DNA of 64,000 nt from Meghimatium bilineatum (GCA_034231615.1 CM067302.1:6573501-6637500), one strand, 5' to 3'; positions 33,116 through 44,907 are shown, numbered from the stretch's first letter. The notes: a model not told the origin generated them from the letters alone. Translations and numbers: made by a program.

Positions 33116-34100
33116 TTCTCAAGAAGGCAGTCATGACTTTCAACTTTCAAAGTTTATCGGATTTCATTAATTCAATATATAAAATTTTCATTGAAACAAA
33201 TCTGCTAATAATACTCGTGAATAAAACAGAAATTGTTCGCTTGAACAGCTGACGGCCAAATCATTCCTCATAATAGTCCAGCGAGTAGATCCACCTCCAA
33301 AACAACGTCATTTATTTTGGCTGGTCCATCTTTTTGGTGTTTCTCATTGGCTGTCGAAACAAATTGAGGAGAAATGAGCAAAGATCAATAGCTACAGCCA
33401 ATAAAAATGACGTTATTTGGGATTTGCGCGCAGTTTTATTGTATACATGGGCTTAATTGAGTTATATTACCATGCGAGTGAGTGTGTGTATGTCCTTGCG
33501 CGCGCGATGAGTGTTTTTACTGTACATCTAACAAAAGTAAGGAAAATTTGTAGGACTCGACGACTTCTGTAACTGGATATACCCAGACTGAAGAAAAGCA
33601 ATATCCGGATCAGCTGGTGTGCGTCGTTCATCTGGAAAGAATAGAAACAAGTTTCCTGTAACTGAGACGCTGTATTTGTAAGGGATTGAAAGACGGACGC
33701 AGAGGGACGCTTACTTCCCTTTAAAGCCAGATGTTTCTCCAAGTATCCTTGATAATTTCAAAATACAGAATTCGTATTATACTCTGCATGTATTTATATT
33801 TCTCAAAGCAAATTTTTTTCAACACTTTGGTAAATAATGACACACATTTTACAAAGTATATTTGTCTTATTTCATTTCACTTTACATATTCCGCATTGAT
33901 ACTACTTTAGTTTATTTTTGTTTTCAGTTTTAAAAAAAATATACTCTGTTATTTAAAAAAAATAACATTATAGAATAAAGGGTACCACGCCCTTTAAAAC
34001 ATTAATATACAACTTTCCCATTTTCTTTTACAAATTGTGTATATCTGAACTCTTGAAGTTTTTAGCAGACATATTTTTTATTATGGAAGACCTTCAATGT
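33116..34100. other. Non-coding stretch with an inverted repeat
   Basis: AACGTCATTTATTTTGGCTG (33304-33323) faces CAGCCAATAAAAATGACGTT (33395-33414), two mismatches over 20 bp, 71 bp apart. Otherwise AT-rich without gene motifs. Confidence 0.5.
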
Positions 34101-34104
34101 TGTA

Positions 34105-34525
34105 ATTAAAGGTTTGATATAATTTCATCATGTGGGTTTAGTTATATTAAATGGTGTAATAGAGGGTTCGCATAATTTCAGAATGTGGGTTTAGTTATAT
34201 TAAATGGTATAAAAGAGGGTTGACATAACTTCATCATGTGGGTTTAGTTACATTACATGGTATAAAAGAGGGTTGACATAATTTCACCATGTGGGTTTAG
34301 TTACATTCCATGGTATAAAAGAGGGTTGACATAACTTCATCATGTGGGTTTAGTTACATTACATGGTATAAAAGAAGGTTGACATAATTTCATCATGTGG
34401 GTTTAGTTACATTACATGGTATAATAGAGGGTTGACATAATTTCATCATGTGGGTTTAGTTATATTACATGGTATAAAAGAGGGTTGACATAATTTCATC
34501 ATGTGGGTTTAGTTACATTAAATGG
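34105..34525. repeat. 53-bp minisatellite, about 8 copies
   Basis: CATGTGGGTTTAGTTACATT and GGTATAAAAGAGGGTTGACA recur at 53-bp spacing; edge units are more diverged. Each unit holds a TATAAAAG TATA-like string, with no gene to serve. Confidence 0.95.
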
Positions 34526-34604
34526 TAGAGAGATCGATACGTATTAATAATAAAATCAATAACGAATAAATATGATGACATACAAGTAACCACTATTATC
34601 ACGT

Positions 34605-34722
34605 GTCTGCAACACATCATTTACTATGTCATCTTTTTAACCTTGCCTGCAACACATCATTTACTATGTCATCTTTTTAACCTTGCCTGCAACACATCAT
34701 TTACTATGCCATCTTTTTAACC
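34605..34722. repeat. 40-bp repeat, 3 copies
   Basis: CTGCAACACATCATTTACTA at 40-bp spacing with ATCTTTTTAACC; nearly identical units. Confidence 0.93.
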
Positions 34723-35639
34723 CAAGTCCAGTAATACATGTTCTAGTTACATTTCTGTAATATTTTAATTACATTTCTGCAATTTTCTATTGCTTTATGA
34801 AATTGCTTGTCAATTCTAGAATGTTTTTAACTAGTTTAATTTCTTTTCATAAGTCTTTAGTGTTTTAGTTGAAATTATGTGGCTTAACGTTAATTCACGT
34901 TTGGCAAAGTACATTTGTCTTTCCAAAGCGCTGATTTTTCCTATTTTTTACTGCTCTGCTTTTCGCTATTTTCTTAACTAATAATAAATTATATTTATTT
35001 AAATGTATATTTTTTTCTGTTCGAGCATGACTTAGTTTGAAGTTATTTGTTCGTTCCTGTTAAGATCCTATCATTTCCAGTTTTAAACTTCTGCTCGTGT
35101 CTTCTCCGAGTTCATTTTTCATGCTAATATTTCAAACCGATAATTTTTTTTAAACGTGAATAAATGTAATTATTCATTGTGCGAATGTGTGAAATGTGGT
35201 GTGTTTCCTGTACTTGATTAAAGCTTTTTCATCGAAACGTCGAATTTGTGTGTTGTAATTACGAATGAAGATTTTACAGCAAAGACGAGTGTATGCCTTG
35301 AAGACACATGCAATAATCAGAAAGCAATAATCCACTGTGCTTGGCAAGTTTCATGTTAAAATCGATAATTTTCAATAAAGTCAGACGAGAACGTTGGCTT
35401 TTTTTGTTTTTTTCTTTAGTTTCTTAGTTTCTTGAATTTGATTTACTCTAATCTCACTGTGTTTTCACTGAAATATTATAATAAATCAATTGAGATGAGA
35501 CTCAAGTCCTAGTAGAGCATTGCCTAGTTTATGAGTCTAATTCTGGATAAGGTTGATTTATTAATTTACATAGTTGACACTTCGCTCATAATGTGGAATT
35601 TTGAAAATTGTCCCGGAGAAAATGAGTACGCAATTTTTA
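34723..35639. other. AT-rich non-coding stretch
   Basis: No gene found. It contains one Penelope-type terminal motif (separate entry) at 35213-35262. Confidence 0.4.
35213..35262 (+). mobile_element. Penelope-like terminal motif, remnant
   Basis: CTTGATTAAAGC followed by TCATCGAAACGTCGAATTTG and GTGTGTTGTAATTAC matches the order seen in the Penelope-like 3' ends at 24090-24260 (-) and 57405-57480 (+). Confidence 0.5.
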
Positions 35640-36030
35640 CGGTTACTCTCTGGGAATCCATTTATCTATATCTATACCCTGTCACACTTTTGTGCCTCGC
35701 GGCGTAAGGGTTAGAAGAGTTCTCAAGATATCGTGTCTGTAGTGTTCCCACAGCCTCTTTGATTTATATGGACCATCTTTTACATGTTCTGGCTCTGGCT
35801 GTACAGCTGTGCCATGGCTATTTGTGGCATACTATATGTTGGTCTTCTCAAAGTGTTTGAAAACAACTTGATCTCTTGTGTGAGATGTATTCTAATACTG
35901 GTACTGTTTTGGTTATATGTCTGTTATCGTTTCTAATTTTATCTCTTAATGACACTTCAACTGTTCTTCCTAGACGCGCTATATTTGTTGTTAATAGTTT
36001 TCTTTAGTCTAGTGTGTCGTTGTCCGGGGT
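35640..36030 (-). pseudogene. LINE C-terminal fragment, heavily decayed
   Basis: A minus frame reads RLGRTVEVSLRDKIRNDNRH and VLEYISHKRSSCFQTL, then RTCKRWSI and YAARHKSVTGYRYR before a stop. The R-x-D-x-I-R-N-D/E block followed by V-L-E-x-I is the thumb-to-C-terminus region of LINEs. Several stops. Confidence 0.55.
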
Positions 36031-36064
36031 TTGGCACCGGTAGCCCAGTCATGGGATAATAGTA

Positions 36065-36420
36065 GTCTCATATATATAGAGCAACTTGTTCGAACAAGCG
36101 GGAACTGGCTGGTCGCAGCCATAGAGTCTGTGGTAGATCCATGCTGACGTATAAAGACATCTGTAAAACCTCAATGAAAGGGTTCCACATAGAATCCGAA
36201 AATATGGGAAGATATGGCCGAAACTAGGGATGTCTGGTGGCCGAAACTTGGGATGTCTGGAGGCAGAAACTCGGGATGTCTGGAGGCCGAAACTAGGGAT
36301 GTCTGGAGGCAGAAACTCGGGATGTCTGGAGGCAGAAACTGATTGTCGGAGCAACATTCTTCAGAAATAATATGTTTAAAGATATGAAAGAAAAAATAGA
36401 AAGACGCAAATAAAAATCTT
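36065..36420 (+). pseudogene. LINE C-terminal fragment containing a 23-bp array
   Basis: GGRSMLTYKDICKTSMKGFH is homologous to the RYKDICKSSMKGF block at 23200-23260. Downstream, ACAACATTCTTCAG-like and AATAAAAATCTTCT sequences align with 23330-23400. Between them the single segment GGCCGAAACGTGGCTTTCTGG of the other copy is replaced by about six 23-bp units. Confidence 0.75.
36213..36345 (+). repeat. 23-bp minisatellite, about 6 copies, inside a LINE 3' end
   Basis: CGAAACTAGGGATGTCTGG plus a GGC/GGCA joint, 23 bp. Both flanks are LINE sequence, so the array arose in place. Confidence 0.9.
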
Positions 36421-36470
36421 CTATTGCTGTAATAACATCGCTTGAAAAGTCCCCGTTCCTGAGGAAATAT

Positions 36471-36890
36471 TCAACAGATTTCTTCTTCTTCTTCTTCTTG
36501 CTGCAAGTCGCAAAAGGCCATACATACATATAGATCAACTTTAGTGCCTCTGTTCACATTTTTATTCTTAAAGATACTGGTCATCTGTCCTAGTATCTGG
36601 TATGTTTTGTTCCATCTATTTTTCATCTGTTTACTGTTTTTCCCTTCATTGGATATAATGTTTCCTAAGTATGTGAACTCCTTCACCTGTTTCCTAAGTA
36701 TGTGAACTACTTCACCTGTTTAATGTGTTAATTATCATCCATGGAGATGGTAATACTTCGTTTTATGCTATTGTCATTATTTCTGACTTTTCGATATTAA
36801 TCTTCATGTTGAATTTTTGACATGCTGTGTGTAATATGTTGATATCTTCTTGCAATTGTTCTTCTGTGAATTAGATATGAATAACTTGTA
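36471..36890 (-). pseudogene. LINE RT palm-thumb fragment
   Basis: Minus strand reads FTEEQLQEDINILHTACQKF, NMKINIEKSEIMTIA, then EFTYLGNIISNEGKNSKQMK and NRWNKTYQILGQMTSIFKN. These are the post-YADD helix and thumb start of a LINE. A 29-bp tandem duplication repeats the GTTCACATACTTAGGAAAC segment (36660-36720). The left end abuts (TTC)n at 36480-36500. Confidence 0.8.
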
Positions 36891-37063
36891 GAAATATATG
36901 ATTGTATAGATGTGATTTCTGTGGCAGAGTGGTGTGTGATGTAGGCACAATCACAATTTGCTGGAGCGTCCTTATAATTGTGGATCGAAATTGGAGCGCT
37001 TTATTTATCACTGCCGTTGCGATTTCCGATATCTGGCACCTACATATTCAGTAAAACGCTTTG

Positions 37064-38212
37064 TCTTAGACAAGATCTTCTAGAGCATGTGTCACTAGTT
37101 CTGTCCAACCTTAAAATGATGCATCTTAGACAAGATCTTCTAGAGCATGTGTCACTAGTTCTGTCAAACCTTAAAATGATGCATCTTAGACAAGATCTTC
37201 TAGAGCATGTGTCACTAGTTCTGCCAAACCTTAAAATGATGCATCTTAGACAAGATCTTCTAGAGCATGTGTCACTAGTTCTGCCAAACCTTCAAATGAT
37301 GCATCTTAGACAAGATCTTCTAGAGCGTGTGTCACTAGTTCTGTCCAACCTTCACATGATGCATCTTAGACAAGATCTTCTAGAGCGTGTGTCACTAGCT
37401 CTGTCAAACCTTAAAATGATGCATCTTAGACAAGATCTTCTAGAGCGTGTGTCACTAGCTCTGTCAAACCTTAAAATGATGCATCTTAGACAAGATCTTC
37501 TAGAGCGTGTGTCACTAGCTCTGCGAAACCTTCAAATGATGCATCTTAGACAAGATCTTCTAGAGCGTGTGTCACTAGCTCTGTCAAACCTTCAAATGAT
37601 GCATCTTAGACAAGATCTTCTAGAGCGTGTGTCACTAGCTCTGTCAAACCTTCAAATGATGCATCTTAGACAAGATCTTCTAGAGCGTGTGTCACTAGCT
37701 CTGTCAAACCTTCAAATGATGCATCTTAGACAAGATCTTCTAGAGCGTGTGTCACTAGCTCTGTCAAACCTTCAAATGATGCATCTTAGACAAGATCTTC
37801 TAGAGCGTGTGTCACTAGCTCTGTCAAACCTTAAATTGATGCATCTTAGACAAGATCTTCTAGAGCGTGTGTCACTAGCTCTGTCAAACCTTAAAATGAT
37901 GCATCTTAGACAAGATCTTCTAGAGCGTGTGTCACTAGCTCTGTCAAACCTTAAAATGATGCATCTTAGACAAGATCGTCTAGAGCGTGTGTCACTAGCT
38001 CTGTCAAACCTTAAAATGATGCATCTTAGACAAGATCTTCTAGAGCGTGTGTCACTAGCTCTGTCAAACCTTAAAATGATGCATCTTAGACAAGATCTTC
38101 TAGAGCGTGTGTCACTAGCTCTGTCAAACCTTCAAATGATGCATCTTAGACAAGATCTTCTAGAGCGTGTGTCACTAGCTCTGTCAAACCTTCAAATGGT
38201 GCACCTTAACCA
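37064..38212. repeat. 60-bp minisatellite, about 19 copies
   Basis: Exact 60-bp period marked by CTTAGACAAGATCTTCTAGA. The left four units carry GAGCATGTG and AGTTCTG, the fifth is mixed, and the remainder carry GAGCGTGTG and AGCTCTG, a polarity gradient. A plus-strand frame of 463 codons (36978-38369) encodes about 19 copies of a 20-residue unit, LRQDLLERVSLALSNLKMMH. Since 60 is a multiple of 3 the frame is free to persist, and the flanks add no domain, so it is not called a gene. Confidence 0.97.
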
Positions 38213-38359
38213 ATATATAACACATACAATTGAAATTGTGAATTTTCAATGGCTCTGGTCGTCTGAAATAAATTTTGTATTAAAGTGCATTCATTGGTTT
38301 CAATTTTCAGTTATTTGCGATATATATCAAAATTCTACTTGTGAGCACACATTTAACGC

Positions 38360-38500
38360 ACATTTTTAAGATGTTTACAGTCAATTATAAGTCGAAGTCT
38401 ACACATGATTGGTTTATCATACATTTTGCATGATTTAAGCGTAAAATTGCACTATTTTGTATTCTTGATCAAAAGACAGACGTCATTTACTGTTTTATAC
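38360..38500 (+). repeat. Dispersed repeat, copy 2
   Basis: Partner of 2460-2690: same order of AGATGTTTACAGTCAATTA, TTTATCATACATTTTGCA and TAAGCGTAAAAT. Confidence 0.55.
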
Positions 38501-38629
38501 GATGTAAGGCTCACAATGTCCGTCAGGAGTGTTTCTACAGAAAGTGTTGTGTAGTTTAGTCTGCGAGAACATCTCATGACATCATTAGAAAAGATCACAA
38601 ATAAGATGATTTTAAAAAAAAGTATTTAT

Positions 38630-40600
38630 GCAATGAAGAATACCTCGGATCCAGTATATGCAGCGATGATAAATGCAAAGCAGTACTAAAAGTAAGGTTT
38701 TAGCGTCCTTGTCAAGGCTAACTGTGATTTGGAAAAGCAACATCAGTGTTGGAGTGAAAATCAAACTGTATAGGTCGCTGGTGCTTTCTGTTGTGTTGTA
38801 TGGTTGTTTGTTTTTGTTTGTTTTTCGTTCGCTCCATTGTAACCATCACGGATATCCGTGCGATTTCCGCCGGGAGCGTGATTACGTTGTGCCACCGTTA
38901 TGCGCCTTGTAGGCCTAGCACATCCGATTTCGGCATGCCTTGACAATTCGGGTGGGCTACCCTTAGCCTGTGACAGCCTCTATATCTGTCTCCAGGCACG
39001 CGTAGTGAAGACTCTTCGCCCAGACGATTTTCTTGCTCTCGTCTCACTCGAACGAGGTGTTCCACTGCCTATGAACTTGCCTCGTGTAATTGGACGTGCT
39101 GTGCCTGTGCCCATTGGGTACTGAACCGTTTCTCATCCATGAGCCTGGTTCCTTAAGGGGAAGAACTCAACAGAGGAGTTGGACCCTGGCTCTTTCGCCC
39201 TCTTAGCCGAGGTGTCAATCACCGACATCGTGTACCCCTTGTCCAAGTTCGAGTCTCACACCACGCGTTTGAGAGCAAGGCGTTCTCTAGCTGAGCGTCC
39301 TTGTCCCAATAGCGCCTGAGCCCATCAGGTACTGAACCCTTTCTCTCTTCAAGTGTATTTCCGGTGTAGGAAAACCTGACAGTAGAGTTGGGCCAGGGCT
39401 AAATCGTTGTCCCTTTTGTGCCTGAGCGAATCGAGTACGGGACCCTTTCCCTCTGCAAGTTACTTCCGGTATAGGAAACCTTGACAGTAGAGTTGGGCCA
39501 GGACTGCCATCGTTGTCCCTTTCTTGCCTACACCCATCGGGTACAGAACCCTTTCTCTTTGCAAGCATATTTCCGGTTTAGGATGGCTCGACATTAGAGT
39601 TGGGTTAGGTCTTTTGCTTTACCAAACGCCGATGGATGGGTCTGGGTCTCTGCCTGTTAGGAACTCTGGTAACTAGAAGCCCGTCTCGAGCTGACGGAGC
39701 TTGTAGTTCCCTTTCCTAGGGACTTTTCACTTTCTATTTGCAGTTCGCGCTGCCCTCTAGCGCTGTTCTGCCCTTTCATTGTTTCATTGTACTCTGTATG
39801 AAACATATTTGTCTCTCGCCATGCATTTACGTGCATTTTACATTGGCCGCCCCTCCAATGTTCGGACTGGACTGACTAGCTTCACTGTATGTCGACAGTG
39901 TTGCTATATGTGGTGATGCTGGTGGTGTCGGAGATATTGTCTGTCTCTTGTGCAGTCAAATCTCTTTCCATCTGCTACCTCCACATTCTCGGACACGATC
40001 CCCAAATGATTTGTCCAGAATCAGCACGAGCTGCTGAATTTCTGTTTCCAGGGTGCACCACGTGGAGGTACATTTGGGATCTTGGTTATCTGCTAACCCT
40101 GGGTCCGCCTAGAGCAATGCGTTCCCTTTGCACCCCTGTATGGTTGTGAGAGTTGGACACTCACTGCGGACATGGAGAGAGAAGATTACAGGCTTTCGAG
40201 TATAAATGCTACAGAAGAATTCTACGAATTTCCTATAGGAAACATAAGACCAATGTGTATGTAAGAAATAAAGTAGAGATGTGTGCAAGTGTTCAGGAGC
40301 CATTGCCTTCAGTAGTGAAACGACGAAAACTAGCATGGTTCGGACATGTATGCAGGCACGATTCCTTGCCAAAAAATACTGCAGGGAACAGTCAAGGGAG
40401 GAAGAAGCAGAGGAGGTAAAATAATGGTATGGACAGACAAAATCAAGGAATGGACAGGGCAGGATATCTCCACACTCATCCGCATCGCTGAGGAGATAAT
40501 TCGCTGGGGGTCTGTGTGCTGAGGCATCCAATGTGGTATTTCTAAGAGATATTTCTACGACCCTGAAGGGTTACGGGTTTATAGATAGATAGATAGAATA
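38630..40600 (+). mobile_element. LINE 3' fragment interrupted by the 1.3-kb element
   Basis: Left part reads YLGSSICSDDKCKA, ASLSRLTVIWKSNISVGVKI and KLYRSLVLSVVLYGC. Resuming after 40147: ESWTLTADMER, RLQAFEYKCYRRILRISYRK, KLAWFGHVCRHDSLPKNTAG and VWTDKIKEWTGQDISTLIRI. Removing the insertion and one target copy restores LYGC-ESWTL, proving the order of events. 3' end: CGACCCTGAAGGGTTACGGG plus (GATA)n at 40580-40595. Same family as the nested fragment at 44656-44907. Confidence 0.9.
38808..40136 (-). mobile_element. 1.33-kb non-coding retroposon-like element, copy 2
   Basis: Flanked by TGTATGGTTGT (38797-38807 and 40137-40147) and inserted in a LINE thumb codon. Collinear with 3954-5269 over its whole length, with about 90-95% similarity by eye, including the internal unit of about 107 bp (about 39315-39640). 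The T/G-rich left end (TTGTTTTTGTTTG) differs in length from copy 1, as expected for a retroposon tail on the minus strand. No conserved reading frame. Confidence 0.88.
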
Positions 40601-40746
40601 AGTGTATCATTGCATCTTTGGTATAAGTGTATCATTTCCCCGTTGATATAAGTGTATCATTGCACTGCTGGTATAAGTGTATCATTGCACTGCTGGTATA
40701 AGTGTATTATTGCACTGTTGGTATAAGTGTATCATTGCACCGCTTG
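40599..40746. repeat. 25-bp minisatellite, 6 copies
   Basis: AAGTGTATCATTGCACTGCT plus GGTAT, 25 bp; it starts directly after the (GATA)n tail of the LINE. Confidence 0.93.
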
Positions 40747-41027
40747 ATTGCATAATATGAAATTTCTATAATTCAAGTCGTTTACACAAGAAAATAAGCA
40801 AACATTGGTAAATTTATTTGACAGAGAATTGATCTGAAGAGATATTTCTAATATGTTTCAGAATAATTAGGCAATAATTTTAAAGAAATTGAAAAGTTGA
40901 TTATGAAAGAATAATGACATTGATATTTCTAAATTTATGGAGGACTATTAGGAAAATTATCGTTCACTTTTAGAAAATATTAGGAGACTAGAAGTCTTAA
41001 TTGTGATGATATAATTGCAATCATAAG

Positions 41028-41840
41028 TGTCAAATACTTGCAATGAGAACTCACATATACTTGCAATGAGAACTCACATATACTTGAAATGAGAACTCAC
41101 ATATACTTGCAATGAGAACTCACATACACTTTCAATGAGAACTCACATATACTTGCAATGAGAACTCACATATACTTGCAATATGAACTCACATAAGCTT
41201 GCAATGAGAACTAACATATACTTGCAATGTGAACTCACATATACTTGCAATGAGAACTCAAATATACTTGCAATATTAAGTCACATATACTTGCAATGAG
41301 AACTCACATATACTTGAAATGAGAACTCACATACACTTTCAATGAGAACTCACATATACTTGCAATGAGAACTCACATATACTTGCAATATGAACTCACA
41401 TAAGCTTGCAATGAGAACTAACATATACTTGCAATGTGAACTCACATATACTTGCAATTAGAACTCAAATATACTTGCAATATTAAGTCACATATACTTG
41501 CAATGAGAACTCACATATACTTGCAATGAGAACTCACATATACTTGCAATATTAAGTCACATATACTTGCAATGAGAACTCACATATACTTGCAATGATA
41601 ACTCACATATACTTGCAATGAGAACTCACATATACTTGCAATGATAACTCACATATACTTGCAATGAGAAGTCTCATATACTTGCAATGAGAAGTCACAT
41701 ATACTTGCAATGATAAGTCACATATACTTGCAATGAGAACTCACATATACTTGCAATGAGAACTCACATATACGTGCAATGAGAAGTCACATATATACTT
41801 GTAATGAGAACTCACATTTACTTGCAATGAGACACAAATA
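41028..41840. repeat. 23-bp minisatellite, about 35 copies, with 207-bp higher-order unit
   Basis: CACATATACTTGCAATGAGA plus ACT. The variant string starting CATACACTTTC occurs at 41123 and 41330 followed by the same succession of variants, a 9-unit block duplicated at a distance of 207 bp. Confidence 0.95.
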
Positions 41841-41931
41841 GTTACACGAGTTCTGAGAATTGAGAAGGGAGTGTTATGGTGTAAGATGAAACGTTGGATC
41901 AATGCGCAGGATAGTGATGAACGAGAATGGC

Positions 41932-43829
41932 AATCATCTGATGGAATAGCTAACAGACAAGTATCATCTGATGGAATAGCTAACAGACAAGTATCATCTG
42001 TTGGAATAGCTAACAAACAAGTATCATCTGATGGAATAGCTAACAGACAAGTATCATCTGATGGAATAGCTAACAGACAAGTATCATCTGATGGAATAGC
42101 TAACAGACAAGTATCATCTGATGGAATAGCTAACAGACAAGTATCATCTGATGGAATAGCTAACAGACAAGTATCATCTGATGGAATAGCTAACAGACAA
42201 GTATCATCTGATGGAATAGCTAACAGACAAGTATCATCTGATGGAATAGCTAACAGACAAGTATCATCTGATGGAATAGCTAACAGACAAGTATCATCTG
42301 ATGGAATAGCTAACAGACAAGTATCATCTGATGGAATAGCTAACAGACAAGTATCATCTGATGGAATAGCTAACAGACAAGTATCATCTGATTGAATAGC
42401 TAACAGACAAGTATCATCTGATGGAATAGCTAACAGACAAGTATCATCTGATGGAATAGCTAACAGACAAGTATCATCTGATGGAATAGCTAACAGACAA
42501 GTATCATCTGATGGAATAGCTAACAGACAAGTATCATCTGATGGAATAGCTAACAGACAAGTATCATCTGATGGAATAGCTAACAGACAAGTATCATCTG
42601 ATGGAATAGCTAACAGACAAGTATCATCTGATGGAATAGCTAACAGACAAGTATCATCTGATGGAATAGCTAACAGACAAGTATCATCTGATGGAATAGC
42701 TAACAGACAAGTATCATCTGATGGAATAGCTAACAGACAAGTATCATCTGATGGAATAGCTAACAGACAAGTATCATCTGATGGAATAGCTAACAGACAA
42801 GTATCATCTGATGGAATAGCTAACAGACAAGTATCATCTGATGGAATAGCTAACAGACAAGTATCATCTGATGGAATAGCTAACAGACAAGTATCATCTG
42901 ATGGAATAGCTAACAGACAAGTATCATCTGATGGAATAGCTAACAGACAAGTATCATCTGATGGAATAGCTAACAGACAAGTATCATCTGATGGAATAGC
43001 TAACAGACAAGTATCATCTGATGGAATAGCTAACAGACAAGTATCATCTGATGGAATAGCTAACAGACAAGTATCATCTGATGGAATAGCTAACAGACAA
43101 GTATCATCTGATGGAATAGCTAACAGACAAGTATCATCTGATGGAATAGCTAACAGACAAGTATCATCTGATGGAATAGCTAACAGACAAGTATCATCAG
43201 ATGGAATAGCTAACAAACAAGTATCATCTGATGGAATAGCTAACAGACAAGTATCATCTGATGGAATAGCTAACAGACAAGTATCATCTGATGGAATAGC
43301 TAACAGACAAGTATCATCTGATGGAATAGCTAACAGACAAGTATCATCTGATGGAATAGCTAACAGACAAGTATCATCTGATGGAATAGCTAACAGACAA
43401 GTATCATCTGATGGAATAGCTAACAGACAAGTATCATCTGATGGAATAGTTAACAGACAAGTATCATCTGATGGAATAGCTAACAGACAAGTATCATCTG
43501 ATGGAATAGTTAACAGACAAGTATCATCTGATGGAATAGCTAACAGACAAGTATCATCTGATGGAATAGCTAACAGACAAGTATCATCTGATAGAATAGC
43601 TAACAGACAAGTATCATCTGATGGAATAGCTAACAGACAAGTATCATCTGATGGAATAGCTAACAGACAAGTATCATCTGATGGAATAGCTAACAGACAA
43701 GTATCATCTGATGGAATAGCTAACAGACAAGTATCATCTGATGGAATAGCTAACAGACAAGTATCATCTGATGGAATAGCTAACAGACAAGTATCATCTG
43801 ATGGAATAGCTAACAGAAAAGTATCATGT
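41932..43829. repeat. 30-bp minisatellite, about 63 nearly identical copies
   Basis: AGTATCATCTGATGGAATAG plus CTAACAGACA. Fewer than ten variant positions in 1.9 kb (for example near 42001, 42021, 42393, 43198, 43449, 43509, 43592). The minus strand stays open for 697 codons (41741-43834), giving CLLAIPSDDT repeats. The plus frame is closed by one G-to-T change near 42393. Not called a gene: no signal, no flanking domain, and the frame runs into another array. Confidence 0.97.
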
Positions 43830-44428
43830 AGCAAAGGGCAGCGCCTAATAATTACACATGCAGGAAATAGCCATATTGTCTTCTAAATAATCATGAACTT
43901 ATATTTGTTTCAAAACTCTCAGATAATAGAGATTATTATAGAGATGCAAGTCAAGATTTTTCAGGATTGGATTGTGAATCCTGTATTTGCTTCATTGGGT
44001 AGACATTAGTGTTTGTTAATGGACAATCCCTCATATCACAAAGCTGTGACACCAGAAGATAAAGTTTCTAATTTATCGGGTACTAAAGAATATGTAATCA
44101 AGATTTGGTTGACCAAAAATAACATTCCATTCAACGAAATGTCAGATTTACAAGTCCAATTTAGAAAATCTGTCCCCCCTAAAATTAAAATAATTCTTGT
44201 TCTGGATCATTGGAGCATAACCCTAACCCTTACAGAACATACGTTGTGACACACTAATGACACAGGGAGCCCGTGTTCAACATAAGATCAAACACATTAA
44301 TGACACAGTGAATCCGTGTTCAAGCAGCTCCCCCCGCTTTTTCCACCATGTAAAGATTTATGTCGATGCTGAATTCGATTAACAGACTCTTCCTTCGCAA
44401 CAATCTTGGGTATCAACATAAAAGTATC
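43830..44428. other. Spacer without recognised gene
   Basis: A 78-codon frame (44013-44249) has no family motif. About 44250-44325 holds a twofold repeat with TAATGACACAG and CCGTGTTCAA. A single CCCTAACCCTTA (about 44220) is too short to be telomeric. Confidence 0.4.
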
Positions 44429-44442
44429 GACATATAAGTTAG

Positions 44443-44648
44443 TTAGTTAGTCGTCGGATCATCATCACTGCAAACTGGACACATCCATAGTTGCTCCGAT
44501 CTCTCCTTGAGTGTATCCGCCATCACACTTCTGCTGACAGTACCGGTCCTATGCTGGTTGACCATCATTCTTCTGCGCCCTCCAAAATGTTCACCTCTAG
44601 CAACACCGCATCTCAATCCCTGATCTTTAATCCTAGCCATTGAAAAGG
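44443..44648 (-). pseudogene. Element B C-terminus (CPVC tail)
   Basis: SFSMARIKDQGLRCGVARGE, RRMMVNQHRTGTVSRSVMAD and TLKERSEQLWMCPVCSDDD before the stop. It follows the RNase H domain and was separated from it by the nested LINE at 44656-44907. The C-P-x-C pair is intact here, unlike element A. Confidence 0.85.
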
Positions 44649-44655
44649 AATCATC

Positions 44656-44907
44656 AATCAATCAATCAATAAACCCATAACCCTTCAGGGTCGTAGGGGT
44701 ACCACATTGGATGCTTCAGCACACAGAGTCCTCCAGCGAATTCTATCGTCAGAGATGCGGATGAGTGTGGAAATATCTAGCCCTGTCCATTCCTTGATGT
44801 TGTCTGTCCATGTCTTTATTTGTCCTCCTCTGCTTCTTCCACCCTCGACAGTTCCCTGCAGTATTGTTTTTGACAAGGAATCGTGCCTGCATACATGTCC
44901 GAACCAA
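44656..44907 (-). mobile_element. 5'-truncated LINE nested in element B
   Basis: Flanked by AATCATC (44649-44655 and 44908-44914). The minus strand reads KTILQGTVEGGRSRGGQIKT, WTDNIKEWTGLDISTLIRIS and RWRTLCAEASNVVPLRP before the stop, then CGACCCTGAAGGGTTATGGG and an (ATTG)n tail. Removing it joins TNVDDD to SFSMARIKDQ, the uninterrupted order in element A. Same family as 38630-40600. Confidence 0.9.

Noticed and set aside
34190..34500. TATAAAAG strings as promoters
   Set aside because: They are repeated in every 53-bp unit and no gene lies downstream.
36978..38369. 463-codon frame with 20-residue repeats as a real gene
   Set aside because: A 60-bp unit gives an open frame automatically; no splice signals, domains or conservation can be shown from this sequence.
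41741..43834. 697-codon minus-strand open frame
   Set aside because: Product of a 30-bp array running into a 23-bp array; no signal peptide or domain. Kept only as a finding.
44219..44230. Interstitial telomere repeat
   Set aside because: Fewer than two full CCCTAA units.
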